64,000 nucleotides of DNA, taken from NCBI GenBank assembly GCA_009787785.1, contig WQSR01000008.1:1-64000 (forward strand), in the 5' to 3' direction. Below the pieces are notes generated by a model that saw nothing but the letters and a program-made list of their open reading frames with translations, was not told where the DNA came from and made no database searches. A program made the position numbers and the translations under genes. Source of the stretch: Defluviitaleaceae bacterium (GTDB lineage: Bacteria; Bacillota; Clostridia; Lachnospirales; WQUN01). Below, piece after piece: positions 48,023 to 55,838 of the stretch (position 1 is its first letter; the number at the start of each line of letters is the position of its first letter).

Positions 48023-50183
48023 AGCGTTCAAAGCCCCAGCCCTCGCCGGTGGCCTCCAGCCCTGCCTTGCCATGGGGGTAGTGGGTATCTGTGTATTCCA
48101 GCTTCGCGCCGTGGCAGTGCACGGCGATTTTCCCGCCTTGTACCGACACGGTTATGTTCACTTTTGTGGTGATGTCTGCGCCAAATTCAATGCGCCCCAA
48201 AAGTTCTTCCCCGTAGTGGCAACGGGATAAGCTGATGCCCTTGCTGTCTGCCTTCACCCGGTACCCCAGCAAGGATGGGGTGGCTTGATGCTCGAACCAG
48301 GATTCCTTGGTGGCGCGGAGGTAGAGGGATGCGGTGCCGTTTGTGTGTCGGTTTATGTTTAGCCCGGCCTCTAGAGTGTAATCCGTCCAGCCGTCCTCCC
48401 CTACGTACCCTACGCCAAAGTTTTCTGCGCAGGTGAAGCCCCATTCCTTGCGTAGCATACTGTTGCCGCGCTTGTGGCCCAAAATGCGTAAGGGGCTGTG
48501 GATGAGGCGGCCCTTTTCGATGACGGACAGTGACTCGGGGGCGGTGGCGGCGGGGATGAGGGTCAGCTCGTCTAAGAGGCGGATGCCTGTTATCTGGCTT
48601 AGCTGTAGCTTCTTGTCGGTTTTATTCAGCGTTATGACCCCGGCGCACACGGTGGTGAAGCCCTGGGTTGTCAAATTGTCTAGCGCAAGGGCTTGCCCGT
48701 TTACGCTCAGCGTTGCTTGCTTCGCCTCCGCTTCCAGCCGCAGGAAAAGCGTGTAGCTACCGGTTTCTTTCACATTAATTTGATAACTGACGGGGGATGG
48801 GCTTGGCCGCATGGCGCGTGCGGGAAGGCCGAAGTCCGTATGGCTTTGTGTTTCGGGCGGGGCGGATTCGGTATGCACCGCCGGGAAGCGTCCGGGTATG
48901 TTGATGGCGGCAGTATGGTCGCCAGAGCCCTCGGCCGTATGGGAAAAGCCCACAAAGCCCGGCAAGGTATTGGCTTCCGTCCACAGCCCCATGCCCGCTT
49001 CCCCCGACAGTGAAAATGCCGCTGTGGGTATTTCAAGAACCGTCATGCCGTTCAGCCATACGCGGAAAGCCTTCCGCCCTTGGGCAACGCGGATGGTCAG
49101 GTGTGCGTTCCAGTTAATATTTGTTGGGAGCGGTTTTTTTGCGCCGTCGCGCAAAGCGATTCCGTCGGATGCGATATGCAGTGGGCTGGCATCGTCCAAT
49201 AAAAGCACCACGCTTTTGCCCTGGGGATTAATGTTAAACTCGGCGGTGAAGGTGCGCCCCATCGGGGGCGTCATCCAAAATATTTTGCCCTCCCGCTGTG
49301 CTTGGGGCATCCCTTCGCCGCCGCGAGACGTGAACACCGGGCCTGCGGGAGCCGCTTGGGGCCACCAGGCCGCGTTGGTGTACATGCGCCCGCCGTCGAA
49401 GGAGAGCCGGTCGATATTCAAACTGCGGTACCTGGGCTCGGCCAGGAAGTTAAAGGAATGATAGGCGATGAACCAGCTGTCCATGTCCGGGCCCAGCACC
49501 GTGGAGCTGTGCCCCAACGCGTGAAACTCGTCCCCTACTTCCAGTAGCAAGGTGGGGTTGCGCGGGGTTTGGTAGCCTTTGTCCGGGCCTTCCGGTGAGA
49601 CGATGTAATCTATCCGGTAGCCCCGGCTCAGCAGGTGGTTTCCGGTTATGGTCAGGAAATACAGCCCTTCGCGCTTGATAATCATGGGGCCTTCCGTCCA
49701 GTGGTTCAGGTAGCTTTCCGGGATGATTTTGCCCGCAGTTGTGGGCGTATTGGGCAAGTCTACATCGTGAATTTCAATGCCGCGATGCCCTGCACGGGTA
49801 AAATATACCCGCCCGTCATCATCGGCAAACAAACTACCGTCAATCAGCAACCCGAAATTCTCGGATACGAGTGAAAACGGGCCCGTGGGGGCATCCGCCG
49901 CCAGCAGGTAGTGCCCGCTACCCTTCGGCGCAGTTACCATATAAAACCGCCCGTGGGTGTAGAGCACCTCCGGTGCGTAGGCACCCTCGATTTCCGGCAG
50001 GTCGCACACACTGCCCATGTACGTCCATTCCGTGAGGTTTTCACTGCGCCAGCACTTGATTTGTGCCAGGTGGCTGGAGCAGTACAGGTAGAAATAGCCA
50101 TCATGGCGCATGATGAAGGGGTCTCCCAGTTGATTCCCGTTCCATTGATGTTCCAAACTGAATGGATTTTGATACGATAGCAT
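47964..50183 (-). CDS. Multidomain cytoplasmic GH43 glycosidase
   Basis: A 739-aa protein without signal peptide. The N-terminal GH43 propeller (1-300) has acidic residues in GDPFIMRHDG (about 18), LIDGSLFADDDG (about 111) and TEGPMIIKREG (about 163). Residues 305-410 and 560-730 form beta-sandwich domains, and 430-540 resembles a CBM6-like module. The domain family suggests beta-xylosidase or arabinofuranosidase activity. ATG 50183 follows GAGG; TATAAT on the minus strand at 50219-50214 is a possible -10 without a clear -35. The C-terminal 19 codons overlap the AraC gene. Confidence 0.85.
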   Translation of the reverse strand: MLSYQNPFSLEHQWNGNQLGDPFIMRHDGYFYLYCSSHLAQIKCWRSENLTEWTYMGSVCDLPEIEGAYAPEVLYTHGRFYMVTAPKGSGHYLLAADAPTGPFSLVSENFGLLIDGSLFADDDGRVYFTRAGHRGIEIHDVDLPNTPTTAGKIIPESYLNHWTEGPMIIKREGLYFLTITGNHLLSRGYRIDYIVSPEGPDKGYQTPRNPTLLLEVGDEFHALGHSSTVLGPDMDSWFIAYHSFNFLAEPRYRSLNIDRLSFDGGRMYTNAAWWPQAAPAGPVFTSRGGEGMPQAQREGKIFWMTPPMGRTFTAEFNINPQGKSVVLLLDDASPLHIASDGIALRDGAKKPLPTNINWNAHLTIRVAQGRKAFRVWLNGMTVLEIPTAAFSLSGEAGMGLWTEANTLPGFVGFSHTAEGSGDHTAAINIPGRFPAVHTESAPPETQSHTDFGLPARAMRPSPSPVSYQINVKETGSYTLFLRLEAEAKQATLSVNGQALALDNLTTQGFTTVCAGVITLNKTDKKLQLSQITGIRLLDELTLIPAATAPESLSVIEKGRLIHSPLRILGHKRGNSMLRKEWGFTCAENFGVGYVGEDGWTDYTLEAGLNINRHTNGTASLYLRATKESWFEHQATPSLLGYRVKADSKGISLSRCHYGEELLGRIEFGADITTKVNITVSVQGGKIAVHCHGAKLEYTDTHYPHGKAGLEATGEGWGFERFIVGKTHGGTGWAKSPPVA

Positions 50184-50293
50184 ATCGTCGCCTCACTTCA
50201 CCCGTTTTGGAAGATTATAATGGATTCCTTGAAAAAATCTATAGAGCATATTCCATCTTCGTTCAGTAAACACTGGAAGGGAGGTGATGAAAT

Positions 50294-50635
50294 ATGAACC
50301 AACGGATTAAACACCGGCAAAATACGATTTTGGGCAAGTACCCGGATGTGAACGCGGCATTCGAGAAGATATGCAACACACGACGTGAGGAAATTATTAA
50401 CACCTTGCTGGCATCGGATGCAGATTATCAAGCACTTACAAAGCATCGGGCCGAAACCAGCCAAGTCGTGCTTGAATTTCTACGCAACCATGATATGACT
50501 CACTGCTTTGAAGCTTATTCGGATGCTGTATTCGAAGAAGAATTGTATGAGTTGGACGCTATATATAAGGAAGCGTTTCTGGACGCGGTAGAACTGATGG
50601 AACAAAAGCAATTCAATTCACATAAAAAGTGTTGA
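50294..50635 (+). CDS. Small helical protein of unknown function
   Basis: A 113-aa acidic, almost wholly helical protein that I do not recognise. It has GGGAGGTGATG just before the ATG at 50294, so it is very likely expressed. Residues 60-105 are rich in Glu, Leu and Phe (FEEELYELDAIYKEAFLDAVEL). Its last codons overlap the -35 region of the following promoter. No signal peptide or membrane segment. Its neighbours give no clear hint of function. Confidence 0.65.
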   Translation: MNQRIKHRQNTILGKYPDVNAAFEKICNTRREEIINTLLASDADYQALTKHRAETSQVVLEFLRNHDMTHCFEAYSDAVFEEELYELDAIYKEAFLDAVELMEQKQFNSHKKC

Positions 50636-50660
50636 CATGTTACACGCTTCGTGATATTAT
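50632..50660 (+). promoter_or_regulatory. Strong sigma-A promoter of a candidate non-coding RNA
   Basis: TTGACA (50632-50637) and TATTAT (50655-50660) are exactly 17 bases apart. Transcription would begin near 50667. No credible ORF with a ribosome site follows for about 400 bases. Confidence 0.75.
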
Positions 50661-50666
50661 CTTTTT

Positions 50667-51033
50667 GCGACAGACAAACAGACGTTTCCACGCCATGGAC
50701 GGGTTTTGCCATCTTCGGAAGGGGTCGAAAGGCTCTGAAACGGACCGCACCGCTCCCCGCTCTAACCCCTGTGTATCTATTGCACCCCGCAATACCCGCC
50801 ACATCGCACGAAAGGGGGTAGTACGCCGAGCTTTGGATCCAGCCCGGCACCGCTACCCACGCTAGCACCTTCCATGCATATGGCATCCCGCCGGGAGCCC
50901 GGGCCCCGGTTTCAATAAAAGTATATACAACATAAACGGTGTTGACCGCAACATCGCCGCTGTGGGCGCGGCTTGCTTTGCCATGGATATTCGACCCCGT
51001 ATAACGTTAATAATACGTTTGCGGGGGTTTTTT
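50667..51033 (+). ncRNA. Candidate structured RNA of about 365 nt
   Basis: Bounded by a promoter and an intrinsic terminator, this GC-rich stretch has no convincing coding frame. Local stems are visible: GGGTAG (from about 50816) pairs with CTACCC (about 50855), enclosing a GCCGAGCT/AGCCCGGC stem, and further G/C-rich self-complementary blocks lie near 50890-50915. I could not match it to tmRNA, RNase P, SRP RNA or 6S RNA from their conserved sequences. It may be a stand-alone RNA or a long leader of the XRE gene. This accounts for the 479-base gap before that gene. Confidence 0.45.
50994..51033 (+). terminator. Intrinsic terminator ending the candidate RNA
   Basis: CCCCG (50995-50999) pairs with CGGGG (51022-51026), with an inner AACG/CGTT stem, followed by GTTTTTT. 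It lies about 80 bases before the XRE start codon. Confidence 0.65.
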
Positions 51034-51114
51034 ACATGCTTCGACAGCAAACATTACCTACAGCGGGTTTTCGACATAAATAAAATGAGTATACTACCTA
51101 TAGGTGAAGCATAC

Positions 51115-51441
51115 GTGGACGACACTCTACACATCAACATTGGCCTCCGGGTTGCAAAACGGCGGCGCGCCCTCGGGCTAACGCGGGAAGCATTGGCCGC
51201 CATGGCACAACCACCCATGAGTAGCAAATACCTGTGGGAAATTGAGAATGCCCGAAAAAGGCTGTCAGCCGATATGTTGCACAGGCTTGCTACAGCGTTG
51301 AGGGTTTCGTCAGATTGGCTACTGGGCTCGCCTCCACCTGCGAAAAAGGTAGACGATGACGGTAATGATGTGGAAGAGTCCGAGGAGGAGAAATTTTCGC
51401 ACGCGCATGAAAGGCAGGAGCTTCAGGGTGAGTACTGTTAA
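51115..51441 (+). CDS. XRE-family transcriptional regulator
   Basis: A 108-aa DNA-binding protein. The helix-turn-helix runs LRVAKRRRALGLTREALAAM to YLWEIENARKRLS, followed by MLHRLATALRVSSDWLLG. The tail (residues 75-108) is highly acidic. GTG 51115 is chosen because AGGTGA lies 7 bases upstream; ATG 51085 in the same frame is an alternative, but TATACT at 51090-51095 looks like a -10 and would exclude it. It overlaps the M42-like gene by 14 bases and is the likely regulator of the island. Confidence 0.82.
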   Translation: MDDTLHINIGLRVAKRRRALGLTREALAAMAQPPMSSKYLWEIENARKRLSADMLHRLATALRVSSDWLLGSPPPAKKVDDDGNDVEESEEEKFSHAHERQELQGEYC

Positions 51442-52492
51442 AATTATAGAAGAGTTGGCTACTGCTTTTGGTGTTTCAGGTTTTGAATTAAATGCAATTG
51501 ATGTAGCTATGCGCTACATTCCCGATTCTTTTAAGGTTGTTCAAGATGATTTATTGAATTTGTATATTTATCGCGCTAATGCTAATCCAGATTTTAACAA
51601 AAGACCGAAAATATTGATTAGCGCTCAGATTGACGAAGCAGGTTTGATAGTCAGTAATGCTCAAGAAAATGGCATGATTTCGTTTGAGTGCTTGGGCAAA
51701 TGGTTGCCATCATCCCTGTATAGCATGAAAGTAAATATCGAAAATCTAGACGGGAATTTCGTTACAGGGATTATAACAGCCCATTCTTCACATTTCGATG
51801 AAAATAAAAAAACCCCTGACATTGAAAAAATGTACATTGATGTGGGAGCTTCCACAAAGGAAGCAGTTTATCAAAAATATAAAATTGCTCCGAATTGTCC
51901 AATTATTCCAAGCACTCAGTTTGAACAAGAGGATGACGTGATAATTTCCAAAGCATTAAACTCCCGCTTGGGTTGTTCAGCACTACTTGAACTTCTAAGA
52001 AAAATTAATGATGAGAGCTTTCCAGTAGAAATATTAGGATTAATATCTTGCCAGAGCGAATCGGAAACACAATTTTCCAGTAGTATTTTAAATAAAATGC
52101 AACCAGATTTAATAATACTCTTGGATTCTATACCTGCCGACGATATGTACGAAGGTTCAGGTATAGATGAAATAAAAATTAAAAGTGGTCCCGTTCTACG
52201 GCAAATGTATAACGGTGTTCCTGCGTCTTCTCAATTATGTGATTATGTATTGAACAAATCCAAGCAACATGAAATACCTATACAAAGCGACTTTAATTCA
52301 AGTATCTCGACTGATAAATACAATGATTTTATGCTTGATTTACCTGTACCCTATATTGCTTTGTCTTGCCCTGTTCGTTCCTTTTACGGTCACAGCAATA
52401 TTGCAAGTATGTTGGATTACAATAGGCTAGTTTCCATGATGCTAATTATATTAGAATCATTAACTTCCGATAAGATATCAGCTTTTCAATAA
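51428..52492 (+). CDS. M42 aminopeptidase-like protein with lost metal ligands
   Basis: A 354-aa protein with the full length and order of M42 (YsdC/FrvX-type) aminopeptidases: VSGFELNA, ILISAQIDEAGLIV, MYIDVGAST, SKALNSRLGC, a central Gln-Ser-Glu stretch and FYGHSNIASML. The key sites differ from the family: the metal His of GHxDE is Gln (about 68), the bridging Asp of WDNR is Asn (about 179), and the catalytic Glu-Glu pair is Ser-Glu (about 210). The last His is kept (about 322). It is therefore probably inactive as a peptidase and may bind a peptide. GTG 51428 has AGGAG 7 bases upstream. Confidence 0.75.
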   Translation: MSTVKIIEELATAFGVSGFELNAIDVAMRYIPDSFKVVQDDLLNLYIYRANANPDFNKRPKILISAQIDEAGLIVSNAQENGMISFECLGKWLPSSLYSMKVNIENLDGNFVTGIITAHSSHFDENKKTPDIEKMYIDVGASTKEAVYQKYKIAPNCPIIPSTQFEQEDDVIISKALNSRLGCSALLELLRKINDESFPVEILGLISCQSESETQFSSSILNKMQPDLIILLDSIPADDMYEGSGIDEIKIKSGPVLRQMYNGVPASSQLCDYVLNKSKQHEIPIQSDFNSSISTDKYNDFMLDLPVPYIALSCPVRSFYGHSNIASMLDYNRLVSMMLIILESLTSDKISAFQ

Positions 52493-52604
52493 AAAGAAGT
52501 TGGATATATTTAATGAGTATGGAGAGAAACAGGAAATATAAAGGATGCAAAAATCTCCTGAGAAATATGTGCGAGAAAAGAAGGTAGAAACGTACGACAT
52601 AAGG

Positions 52605-52679
52605 TTTGCACCTTACCACACAGAGTATTAGTATGCGTATTATGTATCAAAAACTAAAATTTTTAGCGATTTGCACCTT
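52605..52679 (+). repeat. Two 10-bp direct repeats upstream of the ATPase gene
   Basis: TTTGCACCTT occurs at 52605-52614 and 52670-52679, 65 bp apart, in the 228-base gap before the KGGVGR ATPase. Between them TATTAT (52638-52643) could be a -10, with only a weak -35. The repeats may be regulatory sites; the gap holds no other recognised feature. Confidence 0.4.
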
Positions 52680-52720
52680 TTCATGCCTTATTGGTGCTTT
52701 TCGCAGAAAGGCATAGTCTT

Positions 52721-54757
52721 ATGAAAACAATTAATTTCTATTCATATAAAGGTGGAGTTGGAAGAACCCTACTTATGGCGCAAGTTGCTCGATTTTTAGC
52801 TGCCTTGGGTAAGAAGGTAGTTATTGTTGATTTTGACTTTGATGCGCCAGGAGTTCCTGCTATTTTCGGGATACCCACAATGGCACCAGAAAAAATGGAT
52901 GAAAGAAAACGAAATGTTGACTTCTGTGGGCTTTTTGAATTGGTGGAGAAATGTTCGGAAGAAAACTACGGACACCGTAAAGTAACACCAAATGAACTTA
53001 AAGCAGTTTTATTGGATGTTCCTGAATGTCATGCCTATTTAAAAAAACCGATTGCTTGTGACAAAGAAGGAGATGAATCAGAAGGAAGCATTCGTATTCT
53101 AGCAACGGGTCGTATTAATAAATACTATTGGCAAAAAATAGCAGATGTCAAGTGGCTTCAACTTATCGCTGCGAAGGAATCTGATAATAGATCATTGGTG
53201 CGTTTTTTAAAGGATTGTTTGATGCCGACACTTGAAGAAGAAAAAATAGATTATCTTTTAATAGATTCTAGAGCAAGTATAACGAATTATGCTCAAATAT
53301 GTCGACATATTGCAGACCGGCAAGTTTTTATCTTTTCTCCGAGCAAAGAGTCCGAATATGCGCTTAAAGGGGGACTGCTTGAAAATCTATCCGGTTTAGA
53401 TAGTTGTCGAAAAGACGACATACATGTTTATGTTGTAAGTAGAACTCCCCCTGAACTTGAAGAAAACGAAAAAAAAAGGGCTTTCGACACAATCAGCAAG
53501 TTTATTGTTGCTCAAGAGATGGAAATTGCCCGGATGAGAGAAAACGAGATGGAAAGCGTGTTAAAAAGTGATGAAATAAGCGAAAATAGTAAAGAAACTG
53601 TAAATACTGAAGATTCGAAGAAATACCAAACATATATATTAAAATTTGACTCGGACATGGAAACACATCTCAATCCGCAAGCCCGTATGTTAACACGAGA
53701 TCTTATGACGGAAGGCAAAGCCGTTGTCGCCAAGATGCATGAGGATGTGCTTCAGATTCTTGTTGCAACATGTCCAGAAATTTATAAAGAATTTATGAAA
53801 AGGTATCCCAGCAATTTTGCAGATGCTGTTTTATTTGAAAATGAAGGTAAAAATTTAAGCAATGCCGATCATTACGAAGAATTGCTAAGAAAAAAAAGGG
53901 GTCATGCTCTTTGGAAAACAATATTTGGATATGACTTCACGATAACACGGCGAAACAGAATATTTAGTTTCCGCGATGACATTGGTGAAATGAGAAATCC
54001 TGAAGATGGAAGTAGAAACATTGCCTTTAAGATCGTAACTTACCTAAAATTCCTTAATATGTTTTATGAAACCATCGTTGATGTATACGCTGATATGTTT
54101 AAAAATGAATTTTTCTTGGACACATTAACAAAGGCGTTTAGGCTTATTTGCGGAGGGATTGAAACCATGCCTAAAGGTGATCTTGAAAAATATGTAGAAG
54201 AATTTAAGCGTGCGGTTACAGAGGCTTCGGATAATTCTAATGAAAAAGACAAAGAAAAACCGCATGAGGTTGAAGGTACAAAAACCATGAACACGGCATT
54301 GTATAAAGCAGGCGAAGAGAGTGGTAAGGCTTTTGGTGAGTCGTTAGCCGAACAATGGAAAAAGGAGAATAATCGGCCATTAAAACAAAAAATAGAACAG
54401 TGGTGCAGTTTTGATACACAAGCTGGTTTCGGAATAATGAAATATGATGATGAAAGCGATGAGGGAAAAATCCTATCCATTAAGAATCCTTTTATTATGG
54501 GACATGAAACATTTGGGCGTGATTACACAGCATTTCTCACGGGCTATATGATAGGCGTTTTAAGCAAATTGACGGGAGGGAAATTAAAGATCGTATCAAT
54601 GAAAAAAATAAAACACGAAGATAAGTATGTAAAAATATACGAGAAAGGAAAGGACATAGACTATCCTTTCTCAACAGACTCTCAAGCCGACAACGGAATA
54701 AAATATAAACTTGAATATGAAGAAGCTAATAAAAAAAAGGGGAGGGTACGGCAATGA
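52721..54757 (+). CDS. KGGVGR (MinD/ParA-like) ATPase fused to a V4R-like domain
   Basis: A 678-aa cytoplasmic protein. Residues 1-240 are a MinD/ParA-type ATPase with deviant Walker A FYSYKGGVGRTLL (8-20) and VIVDFDFDAPG near 38. This FYSYKGGxGRT type is known from bacterial signalling and conflict systems. The middle (250-500) is helical and charged with no recognised domain. Residues about 530-660 resemble a V4R ligand-binding domain: AGFGIMKY, KNPFIMG, and the typical TAFLTGYMIGVLSKLTGG. ATG 52721 has AAAGG 9 bases upstream. It overlaps the asparaginase-like gene by 4 bases. Role inferred: a ligand-sensing NTPase switch. Confidence 0.75.
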   Translation: MKTINFYSYKGGVGRTLLMAQVARFLAALGKKVVIVDFDFDAPGVPAIFGIPTMAPEKMDERKRNVDFCGLFELVEKCSEENYGHRKVTPNELKAVLLDVPECHAYLKKPIACDKEGDESEGSIRILATGRINKYYWQKIADVKWLQLIAAKESDNRSLVRFLKDCLMPTLEEEKIDYLLIDSRASITNYAQICRHIADRQVFIFSPSKESEYALKGGLLENLSGLDSCRKDDIHVYVVSRTPPELEENEKKRAFDTISKFIVAQEMEIARMRENEMESVLKSDEISENSKETVNTEDSKKYQTYILKFDSDMETHLNPQARMLTRDLMTEGKAVVAKMHEDVLQILVATCPEIYKEFMKRYPSNFADAVLFENEGKNLSNADHYEELLRKKRGHALWKTIFGYDFTITRRNRIFSFRDDIGEMRNPEDGSRNIAFKIVTYLKFLNMFYETIVDVYADMFKNEFFLDTLTKAFRLICGGIETMPKGDLEKYVEEFKRAVTEASDNSNEKDKEKPHEVEGTKTMNTALYKAGEESGKAFGESLAEQWKKENNRPLKQKIEQWCSFDTQAGFGIMKYDDESDEGKILSIKNPFIMGHETFGRDYTAFLTGYMIGVLSKLTGGKLKIVSMKKIKHEDKYVKIYEKGKDIDYPFSTDSQADNGIKYKLEYEEANKKKGRVRQ

Positions 54758-55812
54758 GTAAAGGAAAGATATGCTTGATTTATACAGGCGGAACCATTGG
54801 GATGGTGTCTAAAGAGGGTGTTTTGACTCCAGTACGTGGAAAGGAGTTTGAGACAAGTGTGCTAAAAAAAATACCAGAACTTGAAGACATAGCTGAATAT
54901 AAATTTATCGACCTGTTGAACAAGGACGCTACTAATATGCATCCGAACGACTGGATAAAACTTTCCAATGAAATTCATACACAAATTAAAACAAGAAGAT
55001 ATCAGGGCTTTGTCATTGTTCACGGTACCGATACGATGCATTTCTCAGCATCAGCAATAGCACTTGCCTTGGGTGAAAATTTGAATGTCCCCGTAGTCTT
55101 CACAGGTGCGCAAACCGCATTCAGCGTACCTCATGGCGATGCGAGGGTTAATTTGTTGCGTGCTTTTAAGGTAGCATTATCAAATATAGCAGAAGTTGTC
55201 ATATGTTTTGGTGATTACGTTTTTCGTGGATGCAGGGCATTAAAAAAGGATGAACGTCGATTTGATGCCTTTTGGTCTCCGGCTTATCCGCCATTAGCTT
55301 ATATAGGGGAAGAACTAATCATACACGACAAGAGTCTATTTAGAGAACGTAGAGAGGCTAGAGCAGGTATAAACTTTGTGAATGGATTTTCTGAAGGTAT
55401 TATTCAAGTATCCTTAATACCAGGTTTGGATCCCAGTTTTTTTAGCAATTTGATTGAGGACGAAAATTGCAATGGATTTATCCTGCATTCATTTGGTGCA
55501 GGAAATGTACCTAATGAGGGCGATTACTCGTGGATGCGATTTATTAAAGATGCCACCGATAATGGTAAGCCTGTCTTGATAACTAGTCAGTATCCGGCAA
55601 ATGCAGCCTATCACTCACCGTATGCTCCAGGGAGAGAGGCGTACATTAATGGAGCCATACCAACATTAAATATGACGTATGCATGTGCATCTGCCAAGTT
55701 TCGATGGCTACTATTGCAATTTGAAGATATGGAGAAGGGGGAAAAAGTTGAACAATTAAAACTAATGATGAACCATGATTACGTGGGTGAGTTGGATAAA
55801 CCGCAAAACTAA
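54754..55812 (+). CDS. Type I L-asparaginase-like protein A
   Basis: A 352-aa protein of the bacterial asparaginase I (AnsA) fold. The catalytic Thr is in YTGGTIGMV (about 11), the Thr-Asp pair in VHGTDTMHF (about 91), and a Lys follows FRGCRALKKD (about 165), so the usual T-T-D-K set seems intact. The region VFTGAQTAFSVPHGDARVN replaces the more usual TGSQIP pattern, so substrate preference may differ. Translation is coupled to the ATPase gene by ATGA. An intact set predicts hydrolysis of asparagine or a related amide; the role is inferred. Confidence 0.83.
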   Translation: MSKGKICLIYTGGTIGMVSKEGVLTPVRGKEFETSVLKKIPELEDIAEYKFIDLLNKDATNMHPNDWIKLSNEIHTQIKTRRYQGFVIVHGTDTMHFSASAIALALGENLNVPVVFTGAQTAFSVPHGDARVNLLRAFKVALSNIAEVVICFGDYVFRGCRALKKDERRFDAFWSPAYPPLAYIGEELIIHDKSLFRERREARAGINFVNGFSEGIIQVSLIPGLDPSFFSNLIEDENCNGFILHSFGAGNVPNEGDYSWMRFIKDATDNGKPVLITSQYPANAAYHSPYAPGREAYINGAIPTLNMTYACASAKFRWLLLQFEDMEKGEKVEQLKLMMNHDYVGELDKPQN

Positions 55813-55838
55813 AATTAAATTAAAGGAGGAATTTGTTT

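Noticed and set aside
50629-50865. 78-codon open frame inside the candidate RNA
   Set aside because: Arg-rich, no ribosome site, and it starts before the predicted transcription start; treated as chance reading of a structured RNA.
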